NCBI GenBank assembly: GCA_036429605.1
Contig: CM071590.1
Span: forward strand, 1,426,001 to 1,490,000
DNA from: Cladobotryum mycophilum
Lineage: Eukaryota; Ascomycota; Sordariomycetes; Hypocreales; Hypocreaceae
DNA length: 64,000 nt
Reading direction: 5' to 3'
The first letter of the stretch is position 1. Each line of letters begins with the position of its first letter. Position numbers and translations under genes: made by a program. This document shows, piece after piece, positions 12,836-24,362 of the stretch. The notes under the pieces were generated by a model. The model had not been told where the DNA came from, did no database searches, and worked only from the letters and a program-made list of their open reading frames with translations.

Positions 12836-13038
12836 CGTCAAGATATAACCATTGCTTCATAGCTATCCATCTCATAGATATTCATCAAGTATCTACTCAC
12901 CCAAACATCTACTCACACAGAATCTACTCATCCATCATCTAGAGCACACTTACAAGAACAACTCACCAACCCCAGCAAAACTCACAACCAAAACCAAAGA
13001 AACGAAAGGAGGAAACGCCCTTCCCCCATACCATCAAA

Positions 13039-14064
13039 ATGGCCTCCCTCCCACAAACCTACAAAGCCATCGTCGTCTCCCAACCCAGTACCTACACCAT
13101 CCAGCACCTCCCCCTCAGACAACCCCAAGCCGGCCAGGTCCTCGTCAAAGTCCTCGCCTGCGGCGTCTGCTTCTCCGACCTGGAGATCGCACGGGGCCAC
13201 ATGGGCCACCACCTCTTCCCCCGCGTTCCCGGCCACGAGATCGTAGGCGACGTCGTGGCCCTCGGTCCGGGCGTGGGGGAGCACCTCCGGCTCGGGCAGA
13301 GGGTCGGCGGCCCCTGGCATGGCGGCCACGACGGGACCTGCAGGCAGTGCCAGAAGAGCCGGTTCCAGTACTGCGAGAACGGTAAAGTCAACGGCCTGTC
13401 GCACGACGGCGGGTGGGCAGAGTATGTCCTCCTCAGGGCGGAGGCCGTGGTGCGTGTGCCGGACGGGATCGACCCGGCGGAGGCGGCGCCCCTCCTGTGC
13501 GCGGGCGTCACCGTCTTCAACGGCATCCGCAAGCTGCACGTCGAGCAGGGCGCTCTGGTGGCGGTGCAGGGCCTCGGCGGACTGGGACACCTTGCGGTGC
13601 AATACGCCAGCAAGATGGGCTACGAGGTCGCCGTGCTGTCGAGCGGGGACGACAAGGCCGACTTTGCGAGGGAGCTGGGAGCGCACTACTACATCAACAC
13701 CAAGAGCAGCGACCCGGTCGCCGAACTGAACAAGCTCGGCGGCGCATCCATCATCGTCCAAACAGCCCCCAACCCCAAAGTCATCGGCTCCCTGGTCGCC
13801 GGCCTAGCCACCGGAGGCAAGCTCCTGAGCCTCGCCCCCGTCGGCCCCATTGAGGTCGACACAGTCGCGCTGGTCACGAAAGGCGCGAGTGTCCACGGCT
13901 GGGCCAGCGGCCACGCCATCGACAGCGAGGAGGCCATCCGGTTCGCCATCAAGCACGGCGTCAAGTGTCTGGTGGAGAAGTTTACGTTGGACGATTTCCA
14001 GGCGGCTGTGGATAGTCTTGAGGCTGGCAAGCCTAGGTTCAGGAACGTTTTGGTGATGCAGTAA
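13039..14064 (+). CDS. Zinc-dependent alcohol dehydrogenase (MDR family)
   Basis: This intronless 341-residue protein has the usual length for a fungal zinc ADH. It should interconvert alcohols and aldehydes with NAD(P)H; the substrate is unknown. Catalytic-zinc residues are visible: Cys44 in CGVCFSD, the GHE motif at 65-67 and Cys154 in LLCAG. The dinucleotide-binding GLGGLGH is at 178-184. The structural-zinc loop reads HDGTCRQCQKSRFQYC and retains Cys101, Cys104 and Cys112, but the first ligand position is Asp98. The protein has no signal peptide and is probably cytosolic. Third codon positions are strongly GC-biased, in contrast to the flanking AT-rich DNA, which suits a highly expressed fungal gene. 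A TATA-like box lies upstream. Confidence 0.92.
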   Translation: MASLPQTYKAIVVSQPSTYTIQHLPLRQPQAGQVLVKVLACGVCFSDLEIARGHMGHHLFPRVPGHEIVGDVVALGPGVGEHLRLGQRVGGPWHGGHDGTCRQCQKSRFQYCENGKVNGLSHDGGWAEYVLLRAEAVVRVPDGIDPAEAAPLLCAGVTVFNGIRKLHVEQGALVAVQGLGGLGHLAVQYASKMGYEVAVLSSGDDKADFARELGAHYYINTKSSDPVAELNKLGGASIIVQTAPNPKVIGSLVAGLATGGKLLSLAPVGPIEVDTVALVTKGASVHGWASGHAIDSEEAIRFAIKHGVKCLVEKFTLDDFQAAVDSLEAGKPRFRNVLVMQ

Positions 14065-14301
14065 AGGATATGGTTGAGGGGCGGTGGTACGAAGAGAGTT
14101 GTATAAAGTGATTCCTGTGTAGATAGATAGACAGATACGTGTAGAATAGTAACACAATTATCCATTAAAGCCCATGTATGTCGTGATATCAAGTCACCAT
14201 TACATAGTAAAGCCTCTCCTCATAAAGCACCTAGTTGATCATCATCAACCATCTTCAGGCAGAACACAAGTACTTCTATCCTATTAAACATCAATAAGAG
14301 T

Positions 14302-14319
14302 AATATATATATATATATA
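14302..14319. repeat. (AT)n microsatellite
   Basis: An uninterrupted AT dinucleotide run lies 3' of the small cysteine-rich gene. Confidence 0.9.
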
Positions 14320-14378
14320 AATATTTACAATGGAACAGTCAACACTCACCTTTTTAATCGGAAACGAACTCCCCAACC

Positions 14379-14582
14379 TCACTTGTCTATTGAAGCAGGA
14401 CACTCTCCTTCCAAACAGTAGCAGGACGAGGCATGCACCACTGCACAAACGACGTGTCCCACGGAGAGATCGCAGCAGCAGCACGGAATACCTAACAAGG
14501 GCACGGCATATGATCTCGTGGCGAATATGATAAGTACTGCTGCGGCGGCGGCAGCAGAGGGTGTTGGGAATCTCATTGCCAT
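14379..14582 (-). CDS. Small secreted CCCC-motif cysteine-rich protein
   Basis: From the ATG at 14582 this encodes 67 residues. The N-terminus has a hydrophobic AAAAAAVLII core and a plausible signal-peptidase site after RSYA, leaving a mature peptide of about 40 residues. That peptide contains CCCC-x8-C-x7-C-x-C-x4-CP. The spacing is identical to the second repeat of the secreted protein encoded at 15068-15727, so the two are probably paralogues. The short ORF has an alternative GTGAGG donor near its end, so the C-terminus may be spliced. No function is known to me; an effector or wall-associated role is only speculation. Confidence 0.55.
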   Translation of the reverse strand: MAMRFPTPSAAAAAAVLIIFATRSYAVPLLGIPCCCCDLSVGHVVCAVVHASSCYCLEGECPASIDK

Positions 14583-15067
14583 CAACAATGTGCCACGCAG
14601 AACTAGAGTGAACTTTGACAATAACGTATTGCAACAACAAATTCATGAAAAAATATGGATCTTTTGACTGCCAATGAATGGCTATTGACAGCTAAGAAGA
14701 ATGGGCAGTTGGCATGTCAAATCCTGTCAATCTAAAACACGAGCCGCTGTCTGGAATGTTGAGTCAACATCTGGAATGCGGATCTATATTGCATGCAGAT
14801 AAGACCCATCACCGCATCCTAAAACGATCATAGATTCTTGGCTGCATGAATGACACATTCTCCGTCATCTTTTCTTTTCTGTTATTGGTTTGCGAAAAAA
14901 CTAGCATCGTACAAATGAATTGTTGCTTTGCTTTGCTGTACAGAACACCGCCCCTTGCGCTTCATTTTTAATCATTCGTTATCTCCCCTTTGTAGGCCCC
15001 TATAACTCCTTAAATTTTACAAACAGACACCATTCCCCAGACCAGAACACGCCCCCCATGTGATTGT
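14583..15067. other. Spacer between the two CCCC-motif genes
   Basis: No coding signal is evident. It probably holds the 5' region of the small gene and the 3' region of the larger one, both on the minus strand. Confidence 0.5.
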
Positions 15068-15727
15068 TTACAATGGGGTGGGTGTAGACGTTGGTTTTTC
15101 CCACACACTTGTTGCCCCGACAGGACACATAACCATGGCGCAGATGCATTCTTCCGGAGCTTTTATCTGGCAAGAATATCTGGAGAAGCGAATGTCGCAG
15201 CAGCAGCAGGGCGCCGGCTTGCTCAAACCAAGGTCGTCGTCCTGGTCCGCAAGGTGTGCTATACCATTTCGGCCGCGGACGGTCTTGGTGGGCCTGGGTG
15301 TCGGAGTAGGTGTGCTTGCTGCATCCGAGGATGCAGTGGGCACGGTGATCAAGGTGGTGGGCAGGTTGGTAGACGTAGTCGATGAATCCGAGGGAGTAGT
15401 TGGCGCATCGGAAGACGTGGTTGGGGTATCCGTTATCAGACTGCTCGTAACCTCCAAACTACTCGAGCTCGACGCAGCCGAAGACATACTCGCCGTACTC
15501 TTCGGAATCACATCCTCCTGCCAGATCGTAGCCGCATTCTCAGGACACACCACATCGGCGCATATACACTCATCCAACTTGATGGTAAACGTGCAAGAAA
15601 TCACAGCCTGCCCGGGAACACAGCAGCAGCACGGGTCTTCGTGAGGGAGAGGAGGTCGAGTAAAAGCGAGAGCCGAGCCGCCCAAGAGGACGAGGGCAGC
15701 GGCGCTGGTGAATGCAATGCCACGCAT
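15068..15727 (-). CDS. Secreted protein with two CCCC cysteine repeats
   Basis: This intronless 219-residue protein starts with a clear signal peptide (MRGIAFTSAAALVLLGGSALA). An N-terminal domain has the pattern CCCC-x8-C-x8-C-x-C-x4-CP and a C-terminal domain has CCCC-x8-C-x7-C-x-C-x4-CP. Each is followed by a similar NAATIW or GATSVW tail, indicating internal duplication. Between them lies a Ser/Thr/Pro-rich linker of about 80 residues that is likely O-glycosylated. There is no transmembrane helix or obvious GPI signal. I know no named family with this signature; all eight Cys per module are probably in disulfides. The gene next door at 14379-14582 encodes a single module in the same orientation. 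Confidence 0.8.
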   Translation of the reverse strand: MRGIAFTSAAALVLLGGSALAFTRPPLPHEDPCCCCVPGQAVISCTFTIKLDECICADVVCPENAATIWQEDVIPKSTASMSSAASSSSSLEVTSSLITDTPTTSSDAPTTPSDSSTTSTNLPTTLITVPTASSDAASTPTPTPRPTKTVRGRNGIAHLADQDDDLGLSKPAPCCCCDIRFSRYSCQIKAPEECICAMVMCPVGATSVWEKPTSTPTPL

Positions 15728-17469
15728 CTTTCAAGACCTTTCTTCTTCTCTGTTGTCTGTCGGGTATGTGTTTCTTTTCTTTTTTTGTGTCTTGTTCTTG
15801 TTGCAGGTAGGGTAAATCGAGGGAAGAAAGATGATAGGAACAAAGACCGAGTGAAAGTGAGATAATCAAATTGCTTTTTTCTTTTCTTTTCGAGGGATCT
15901 CGAGGCTCAAGTAAGGTAGGTTATCGGGAGAGTAGGTGTGTTTGCAGGGAACGTAGGTTTCAAGAGCAAACAAACCAAGGTTTCTTTATGCAAGGGATAA
16001 AAGATGAAAACAAGGCAGAAAGGAGGTGAGAGTTTTCCGAGGCACAAGTGAATGACGCCAAAAAAAGCTTCCGACCCTGACTGCTTTAAAGTTAATTTAT
16101 GTTTTTTCTTTCTTTCTTTCTCTTTCTCTCTTTCTTTCTCACGGCAGATCATGGATTCTTTTTTTAGGCACTCACACGGGTTGTTGCTTGTCATGATCGG
16201 ATCACTCCTGCTACCCCCGGGCATGCGGCATGGAATTCCAGTCGCTCATTCCAGAAACGAAACGAGCTCTCATCTATTCATTCCATCAATCAGGTATCAG
16301 GCATCAGGGCATCAGCAGGCAACCCGGTAGATACATGATTCACTGCGTGCCTCGCCTCGCCTCGCCTCCTCTCCTTTATTTTCTCCAGCTCTAGCTTCAG
16401 TCAGCGTGTGCAGAGCGATGCGGGCCCGCCCCTTGTAATCTTGTTATTTCGCTTCATCTGGCCTTCATCTGACATGCTCCCTCAACCTGGTTACACGTAC
16501 TCCGTACAAACAGAGTAAGAATCGAATACTTGAGTGCATATGACGTACGGAATAGCTCTGATCCAAAGCTTGTCGGCATGCTCCACCGTCATGTACAAGT
16601 ATCTAATCCCCATGATCCAAGTCAACATCATAGCATCCATGTGTGCGGGTGTCGATGAACCATACATACCTAGCTAGTAGTAAGAATCCATCACATCTCA
16701 CCTACCATCTCCCATTAGCAAACATCGTCATCAAGATGCCGCCTCGTGTTACTCTGTCTTCCCGTCCGGATAACGACTGCATACCCCGCCAAAGTCTTAA
16801 AACACCAACACAGCTTGAAGTTGTGTTGGCTTTTCTCGCATTCGTGGTAATACAGAGCACACATTCCTCATAGACCCTTGTCTTCATCTAATTATAGCTG
16901 ACACCAAGCCCATCAACAATCCAGGGTCCTTTACTCGTCTTGGCACCTTCTGCGCGCGCTGGATATCACATCAGGATAGGAATGCGTGCATGCCTTCACT
17001 CAACTTCCACCAATCAACAACGTCATTTGCCAAATGAGTTTCAGTCACTGTCATTCCTATTATCCCACATGTGCAGGTAAGCATAGATTCTAACTTGAGT
17101 TACAAAGAAATAGACCTTCCCGAGTGAAAAAAAAAGAGACATGAAAGCCAAATAAAGTCCTGAAAACCATCGTACATGGTTGATTCCCGCCCACTTCTCT
17201 TTCCTTCAACAGCCTACTTACATTTTGCCATTCAAAATCGACACATCCTGCCAGTTTTGCATACATACAGTAGTGTTCCCTGCTATCCCCGTACCTCCAT
17301 ATAATTTTTTGTAATTGCTAGTTTCCCTTTATCCACCAGTCCAGTCAATAGGCCGTACAAATCATAAAACAAACAAACCCCATATGTAGAACGCCAGGAG
17401 GAGAATACAATAATTGGTCAACTGAAACCAGTTGAGCGCAACGTGTTAAAACAGCTCAAGCATCAGCCC
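15728..17469. other. Intergenic region, no gene seen
   Basis: The first part is probably the promoter and leader of the minus-strand secreted-protein gene, with CT/AG-rich tracts. The part near 17469 is likely the pacC 3' UTR. I found no supportable gene. Confidence 0.5.
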
Positions 17470-19581
17470 TCAAGATCCAGGAACAGGCAAAATGGGATAC
17501 AGAGAAGTGGCCTCCTTGGGCTTGGGTCGCTCAGCAACGACGGGGCTCTTGGATGCTCTCGAATCAATGTCCATTGCATCAGGATCCCTCTCCAAGGTGC
17601 TGTGCTCACCATCAGCGAACTCGTGGCGGTGCAGACGGCCTCGAATGTAGTCGCGAAGAGTTTCAATGACCCTCATGTTTTCAAGCCAGCGGTCATACTG
17701 CTCCTCTCGCTCTCGTGTGGCTTCGCTGACATCTGAATCAGAGGAAGGTGAGCCTACTGACTGAGCCGATTCGCTGGCTTTGGGTGTGGTGGCCCTTGAT
17801 TCCTCAGGAGATCTGGGTGGCGGTGGCGCAGCTCGAGCCCGCTGGAGCATGCCGCCAGAGTAGCGTCGTCGCTCGTTGCTGTCGAAGCTGGGGCCCAGCG
17901 TCGCGGTTGTCGATTGACCAAAGCCTTGGCTGACGGCGGGGAGGCTAGTTGGCAGGCTGGGGTACATGAGGGAGGAGGCTGTCGAGCTATGGCGGGACAG
18001 CGGCGAGAGACCTGAAGCAGAGGGACTAGGGGAGTGGCCAGAAGTGTATGACAAGGCGCTGGATGGCGGTGTCACAGCAGGAGTGCCGGTGGACGAGAGG
18101 GCTGTCAACGGGGAAGCCATGCTGGCTGCCGAAACTGAGTGATAATTGTCTGCAGTGACCGGGATGCCCGAGGGGCCACGATGGAGGGTGGTTGGCGATG
18201 GCGTGTTGCGGTACGCACTAAAGTGGTGGTCACCGTGAGGGTGAATACCGGCTGTGGCGTGACCTGAGTTTTCATAAATCGTATCTTGCATCTGGCCAAG
18301 AAGGTTGTCGATTTGGATGAGATCCTTTTGTGTTCTGGCGCTGGGCATCGGCAAATAGTACTGCTGGGCCAATGGGTTCTGAGTAGGAGCAGGTGGGGCG
18401 TGAACCACCTGGTGACCTGACTGCTGGGACATGTACGGCTCCGGCTGTCCATTGTTAGGGATAGACAGAGCGCCGTGGAGAGGCATGAGAGAGCGTCCAA
18501 TCTGTGCGTAGGAAGCAGGGTCAATTTGTCGACGTTTGGCGCTGCCAAAGAACTCATCGACCATGTCATAAGTACGTTTGCGATCGTACTGAGCGTTGTT
18601 GGCAGCTGCATAGCCGAGATGCTCAGTGCGAGGCGTACTGTTTACGTGTTGCTGATTAAAGTACAGTCCATAATTTGTCGATGGTTGGGGCGCATAGTAA
18701 CCACCAGTGTGAGGTCCATTTTGAGGGAAACCAGGAGCATTGTTTCGCATCTGACTACTGTGATCATAGTAGTTGGGGGCTAGAGAACATGTTAGAACCC
18801 TGCGCCGAACCCGCATGGAATCTCGGGGGATCCTCTGGGGGAGACTCACGCTTGGAGACGGGCGGTGGTCTATAGTTCATGCCAGCTTGCTGGCTCTCTT
18901 GTCCAGGACGAGCGAGAACAGAGTCATCTGCGTGTGTCTGAAACCAATTGTCAACAACTCATTCGAGAAGAGCACGAAGAGAGAAATGAAGGGAAAAGGG
19001 GAACCTACCTTGACGTGCTTCTTCAGATCCTGAGGACGCTTGAAGGACTTGCCGCAGAATTCACATTTGTGAGGCTTCAATGGGACGTGAACACGGATGT
19101 GCGAGGTGATGTGGTCACGCTTCACAGTAGTAGTCCGGCAAGAGTTCCATTGACAAGTAAGGCTCAAGTTGTTAGTGCTCTTGCGACCAACATGGCGCTC
19201 GCAGATATGCTCCTATAAATCCATCATGTCAGTAAACGCAGTCTCACGTAATCGAGTTGTTGACAAGCAACTCGCGGAGCCAAAAATGGCTGTTGCAAAG
19301 CTACTTACATAGAGCGACTCTGGGGCACCGAATTTCTGGCCACACTGGTTCCAGCGGCAAGTTAGAGAAGGTGGTTCACTCGGGCCGCCGCTCGACGAGG
19401 ATGAGCTTGGTGATGTATTTGATCCATTGGGAATTGTGCCATTGGAAGCTCCATTCGATGGCACTGGTGTAGTCGCCTTGTGGCCGTTGATATTGTTATT
19501 GTTATTGTTGTTGATGTTGTTGCTGCTGGTAGGGGCAACCATTGACGAAGCCTGAGCGGCCTCGGAGACCTGGGCCGCCAT
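17470..19581 (-). CDS. pacC: pH-response transcription factor PacC
   Basis: Four exons (19581-19309, 19212-19009, 18937-18850, 18779-17470) give 624 residues. Three C2H2 fingers follow a poly-Asn/Ser-rich N-terminus: C75/C80/H93/H98, C111/C116/H129/H133 and C141/C144/H157/H161. The sequences RTTTVKRDHITSHIRVH and KSFKRPQDLKKHVKTH are diagnostic of PacC/Rim101. The protein activates alkaline-expressed genes and represses acid-expressed genes through GCCARG sites after proteolytic processing in the Pal pathway. Two YPxL motifs, which in this family bind PalA, are visible: MYPSL in the middle region and LYPIL almost at the C-terminus. All introns have consensus donors. Seven GCCAAG hexamers lie 297-468 bases upstream, suggesting autoregulation. 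Confidence 0.97.
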
Positions 19582-19877
19582 GTTTTTTTCAAGTGTGGGG
19601 CAGAGAAAATGGGCTTGAGACGATCCTGGGGGGCGAGAAAAAAAAGGGAAGGTGCGTCAACGTGTTGAAGACTGATTGAGTTTGGACACCCAAACGCTCA
19701 AAAGGCGAACGTTTTCGACGATGTCTCGTGTTATCGCACAAAGAATGCAGATTGTGAGATGAGAGTTTGGAAGTGTTTGAAGAAAGTCAACGCTCTGGAA
19801 AGTTGATTCTGGGGGCACCTGCTCCCTTTACATTCAATACAAAAGTCTGGGCAAGAGAAAGAGGACCAGCGGAAAGT

Positions 19878-20049
19878 CTTGGCGGTCTTGGCATTCTTGG
19901 CGAGGCTGTACAGGTAGGGATGGTGGATGGGTACATGTGTCCCTGCGGTGGATACCACGTAATGCGCAGGTACTTGCTACCACAAGTACTGAAGGTTACC
20001 ATGTGGACCTTGTGCCGCCAAGGCCACGCCAAGCCTTGGCATTCTTGGC
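19878..20049. promoter_or_regulatory. Cluster of seven PacC-consensus hexamers
   Basis: CTTGGC (reverse complement of GCCAAG) occurs at 19878-19883, 19887-19892, 19896-19901, 20035-20040 and 20044-20049. GCCAAG occurs at 20017-20022 and 20028-20033. The first three start exactly 9 bases apart, as do the last two. The hexamer matches the PacC consensus GCCARG, and the array is immediately upstream of pacC. Confidence 0.65.
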
Positions 20050-21567
20050 TTTGTGTCCATCCGCAATCTTCCATTGGCCTCGTGCCCTTGAGGTCCCTCA
20101 CACACGCATACACTCGCCTTCCCACCTGTGCGTCAAGCGTTTTATCGGTCGAGGCTCGTCAACGCTTCGAAAAGGATGCGCTCTCGCTCGCCCAGCTTCC
20201 ATCTGAGCCGCCTTTTGCCTTTCGGGGCTGGTGGTGGTTGTAGTGGGTGATGGTGAGGGTCTCTTCTTCATTTTTGCAAACATTTGACATCATTTGTGTT
20301 CACGGCAGAGAGAAACAGGTACGTACTCTTTTGTATGTATGTACATGTTGTTAAGAAAGAAATGGCTCATGAAATTGGCTGTCATACATACGCGAGGTAC
20401 GTACAAGACAACGAGCCTTGCTGCCAACCAAGGAAGCAAACAAAAAAAAACCCTCTTATTAATACGCGAGAGGTACCTCTGACGATCACGAGGTTCATGT
20501 TCCCTGAAAGCAGGTAACCAACACAAACAAGGCACAAAACGCACAAAAACACAAGCACACACACTCACACACACATACGCAACACGTAAATAGAATGGGA
20601 TTGTAATGAATCCGAGAGTCCGAAGACGTTGTATTAGACTCCATACCATCATCCTCAGCTAAACTCCCCTAATCCCCCTTTGCGTCACACCAAACGGCCC
20701 CCAAAAGTCTTGTCGTTTCCTATTACCATACTACTAATAGATACAAGTACAAGTATTCTTCTCTCTTGACTCCCCCACCACCTCCCCCTCCCCCATCCAT
20801 GCCATGCCCACCCATATTACCCATCCCATACATCCTCGGCTGCGGCCCTACATATACGCAATCAGCAATAACACACGGTGCGCGCGTACATACGTCCTAG
20901 AAGTGTTTTTTCCCTCTCTTTCGAGTCTCTTCAAGTGCCCAGAATCAAGCTTTTCCCTACCTGCCGAGACTCCTCCGCCATAAAGCCAAGCAATGCCCAG
21001 AAATCACTAGTTTTCAGGAGACGTCAAAATGCAACCCTAGGTCAACCATGGCGCCTTCAACTATAAAGACACCGTTCGATGACCTGAATAAGCCCATCCA
21101 AGTAAGAGGCAGCAAGGTATTAAACAAAAACAAAAACAAAAAAAAGATGGACGACCATTTCTCTTACGTAGTCCGCATGAGAATCGAAACATTTCTCAGG
21201 CTGCGCCCTTGTTGTTGTTTTACGGAAATGGAACACAGCCCAGACCAGTGGACCATAAAGGTGCCCGAGTGATGAAAGCAAGCATACGATTTAACGCATG
21301 TTTGACCCCATGTAGCTATATCCGAGTCCCCATTATAGCCCAATAAACATCATATCTCGCGTAACAGCATCTTCAGGCAAGAGAGGGGAGATGAAGAAAG
21401 GAAAAGCAACAAGGCAACGAGTATCTCCTACAAGGGTGCCTTGAAAAGCAGGCGCCCGCTGTCGTCGAATCATGAGGAGGTTGATAACCCAGTTTGACTG
21501 CTCGTTGCGGAGAAAGGGGAAGTTGATTGACTCGGGGCAAAAAAGAGGGCCAGATAGATGGATAGAT

Positions 21568-21588
21568 AGAGAGAGAGAGAGAGAGAGG
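21568..21588. repeat. (AG)n microsatellite
   Basis: About ten AG dinucleotides follow a GATA-rich stretch. Confidence 0.9.
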
Positions 21589-24362
21589 CTGAGGGGATGG
21601 ATGGGTTGATTGCTTGCTTGCCTGCCTCACGTACCCCGATGCATGTCTTGCCCTTTTGAAGATTGGACCTAATTATCAAGATATTTCGAGACATTTCTCA
21701 TAATGCCGAGTCTGTGTAGGCACTTTGCCTCAGAAATGAGCCTCCCCTGTTCATTAACTCACCAGTTTTCATTTACTATTATTCTATAGAGAGTGGCAAC
21801 CTGGTAGAGAGTAAAGATTCACAACTACTCATACAGACAGACATATGCTGATAACAAACAACAAACAACAAACAACAACAGCAATAACACCTCGGCTATA
21901 CTCTCATCTCAGCTCCCATATCACCCCATTCCTCCTGCAGACCCAAAAAAAAAAAAACACAAGCGCACGTGTCGCCAATGCCCAGAAACCAATCGACACC
22001 ACCAGCTTCCCTAATCAACACTGCCAAGCCTCCCGTCTTTTTACCCTTTAACCCTTGAGAGTTCTCGACTCTCTCTCTATCTCCCCATCAAACCACACCA
22101 AAACAACTTGACACACTCCTTCACAAACCCCAGACGAATGCCAAGGCACTAGGATATGACGACAATGCGGCAGTGCAACCGCCACCCCATGTGGTTTTTT
22201 TCTTCTGGCTCTCTAAACAGTACAGCACGGAGTAAGCTTCTTGTTGGTGTCCACACAAGGTCGGTTCTGCTCTGCTCTACTTCTCATCCGACCCCAAAGT
22301 AAGAAAGAAAAAAATCGAAAAAATCATTAGCTCCCTTCGTCATCTCAGCCGCTCAGAAACGGGATCAAGATGCATGTCTGGACTTCAGGGCCTCCCCCGA
22401 CCCGATATTCCTCTGCAACCTCCCAAGATTCCCTTTCTGCTGCCCATAAAATGTACTCCGTCCTATGTAGAGACAAGAACACACAGCGTGACCATACAAA
22501 GTACGATCAGACGAATAAAGACAAAGATGGTCTCCCCCTCCCGTCCGTCCTGCAAGTTACGAGGAAAGACAAAAAAAAAAGGGTTCCTATCCGATTCGTT
22601 TAAACTCGCAGGGGTTCCTCCAACTGAACACCCCCTTTCGACCTGCCGCCGACCTACCGTACAGCTCCACGTTGTGCGACAAAAAAGAAAAGAAAAAGAA
22701 TCCACAGGCTCTCCCTCCCCTGACCCGTCTCCGTAAAAAAAGAAAAGGGCATTTTGCCAATTTTGATTGACTGATTTGTTGTTTTTGTTGTTTGTTTTCT
22801 CCGTTATTACCTGTGTGTGGCCAGGTCCGCACTCTCTCACGAGGACAAACGGATCCATCGGCTGTGACGGCTGTTGATCCCGTTTGCTGACTGATGATCC
22901 TTATACAACAAGTAATATGAGCATGTTCATAACATTTGCCAAAGGCAGCACAGCTCTTGGGTAGTCGGGCGGCAAGTGTCTTGGGCGGCACACCAGTATC
23001 CGTATCTGATCACAGTCGATCAAGCAAATCGACGCTTTCGCAATCTAGAAAATTCCAAAATCCCCACTGAAATGCAACCTACCGGTTGACTCGGCGAGCA
23101 CACACACCGCATGCCTGCCAGGTAGGTACTTACTAAGTGGTAAAGAGAATCACAAACACAATCACGACGAGACGGAAAAAAAAAACTCTCAAGTTGAAGA
23201 GGGGAAGATAAAAACTTCCATTAGTGAAAATATCAAAGCCTCATAACAAGGCCAAGAAGAATCCATCTCATCATGCCAGTCCTCAAAATATTTTTTACTA
23301 TTTTGGATTCCTCCTCTTTTTGGTCGGCGCCGTGAAAACACCAATAGACTAACTTATGTCCTTCCAAGACCTCTATCTAAACCTGTCGGTCGGTCCAGTC
23401 ATTGTATTTGTTTGTTTGCTGTTGTTGTAGTTGCTGCCTGGGACGGGACCGATTCCATGCGGCCATAAACCCGATCCACCTCTATAAGTTCCATCCATAG
23501 CTATCCATCAAGACCAGCGCATTGCATAAAAAGAAAAAGCATAAGTGGGGAAGTGTTGCCAATCGAGCCTGAAATATTCCTTTTCGTAGTGACAGAAATC
23601 CAGTCCCAACACACAAGGCAAAGGAATCGCCTCGATAATCCTCCATGGGTAAGGTGTTGTTGAAGTGCCAAGCGCCTTGTTGAAAGCGCCCCATTACTAA
23701 AAGTTTTCTTCTTCTTCTTCCTCTTCTTCAATGCAGGTGCGCAAAAAGGTATATCGTAAAATAGAATAAAATAAAAAAAGAGGCAAAAATTCAAGTGGCC
23801 AGTCATCCCTTCAAGGGGGTCGTTAGAAGTCGTCCAAAGACGAGAAAATAAGCGAGAGCCTCGGCACCAGGTTGTGCCGTGAAGCATTAGCCATTAGGGT
23901 CCGACATTATAGGACGAACACGTCGATAAAAGCCAGAAGTAAGATCGTAGAAAGCCCATTGTTGGGAAAACATCTACGATGGGACTGCCTTTTGAGCGTC
24001 CATCAAAATGCCGATGCCAGGGCAGCCGTTCTAGGTGATGGTTGGTCTCCCTCCACCTAGTAGGCCCAGCCACAGAATGGTGACCCCGGGATCAAGAGAT
24101 GCAGGCCAGATGCCAGATAATGCCGTGTATATCGAAGATGAAGAGAAAAAAAGAATCAGAATGCCAAGAACCGTGTCATCGTGAGCGTAAGAGGTGTGTG
24201 TAATCTCGGGGACGCCGCCCCAAGGGTGTAAAGGTTAGGTATGACACGTATTCCGTGACCCAGCAAAAAAAGAACCAGCCAACCCAGAACCGAATCCTTC
24301 CAACCATGGAGACCAAAAAAGAAGCCATGTCCGCCCGAAGAACGCCATTCATGCAATTGGTA

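Larger units (their letters stand above)
19582..24362. other. pacC promoter and long gene-poor spacer
   Basis: The first 700 bases or so are the pacC upstream region. The remaining sequence contains CA/AG/A-rich tracts, short scattered ORFs on both strands without family features, and nothing I can call. The portion just below 24363 should include the 3' UTR of the Stb3-like gene. Confidence 0.5.

Noticed and set aside
12982..13761. Long antisense frame across the ADH gene
   Set aside because: GC-rich third positions create open antisense frames; the peptide is an Ala/Val/Asp-rich artefact.
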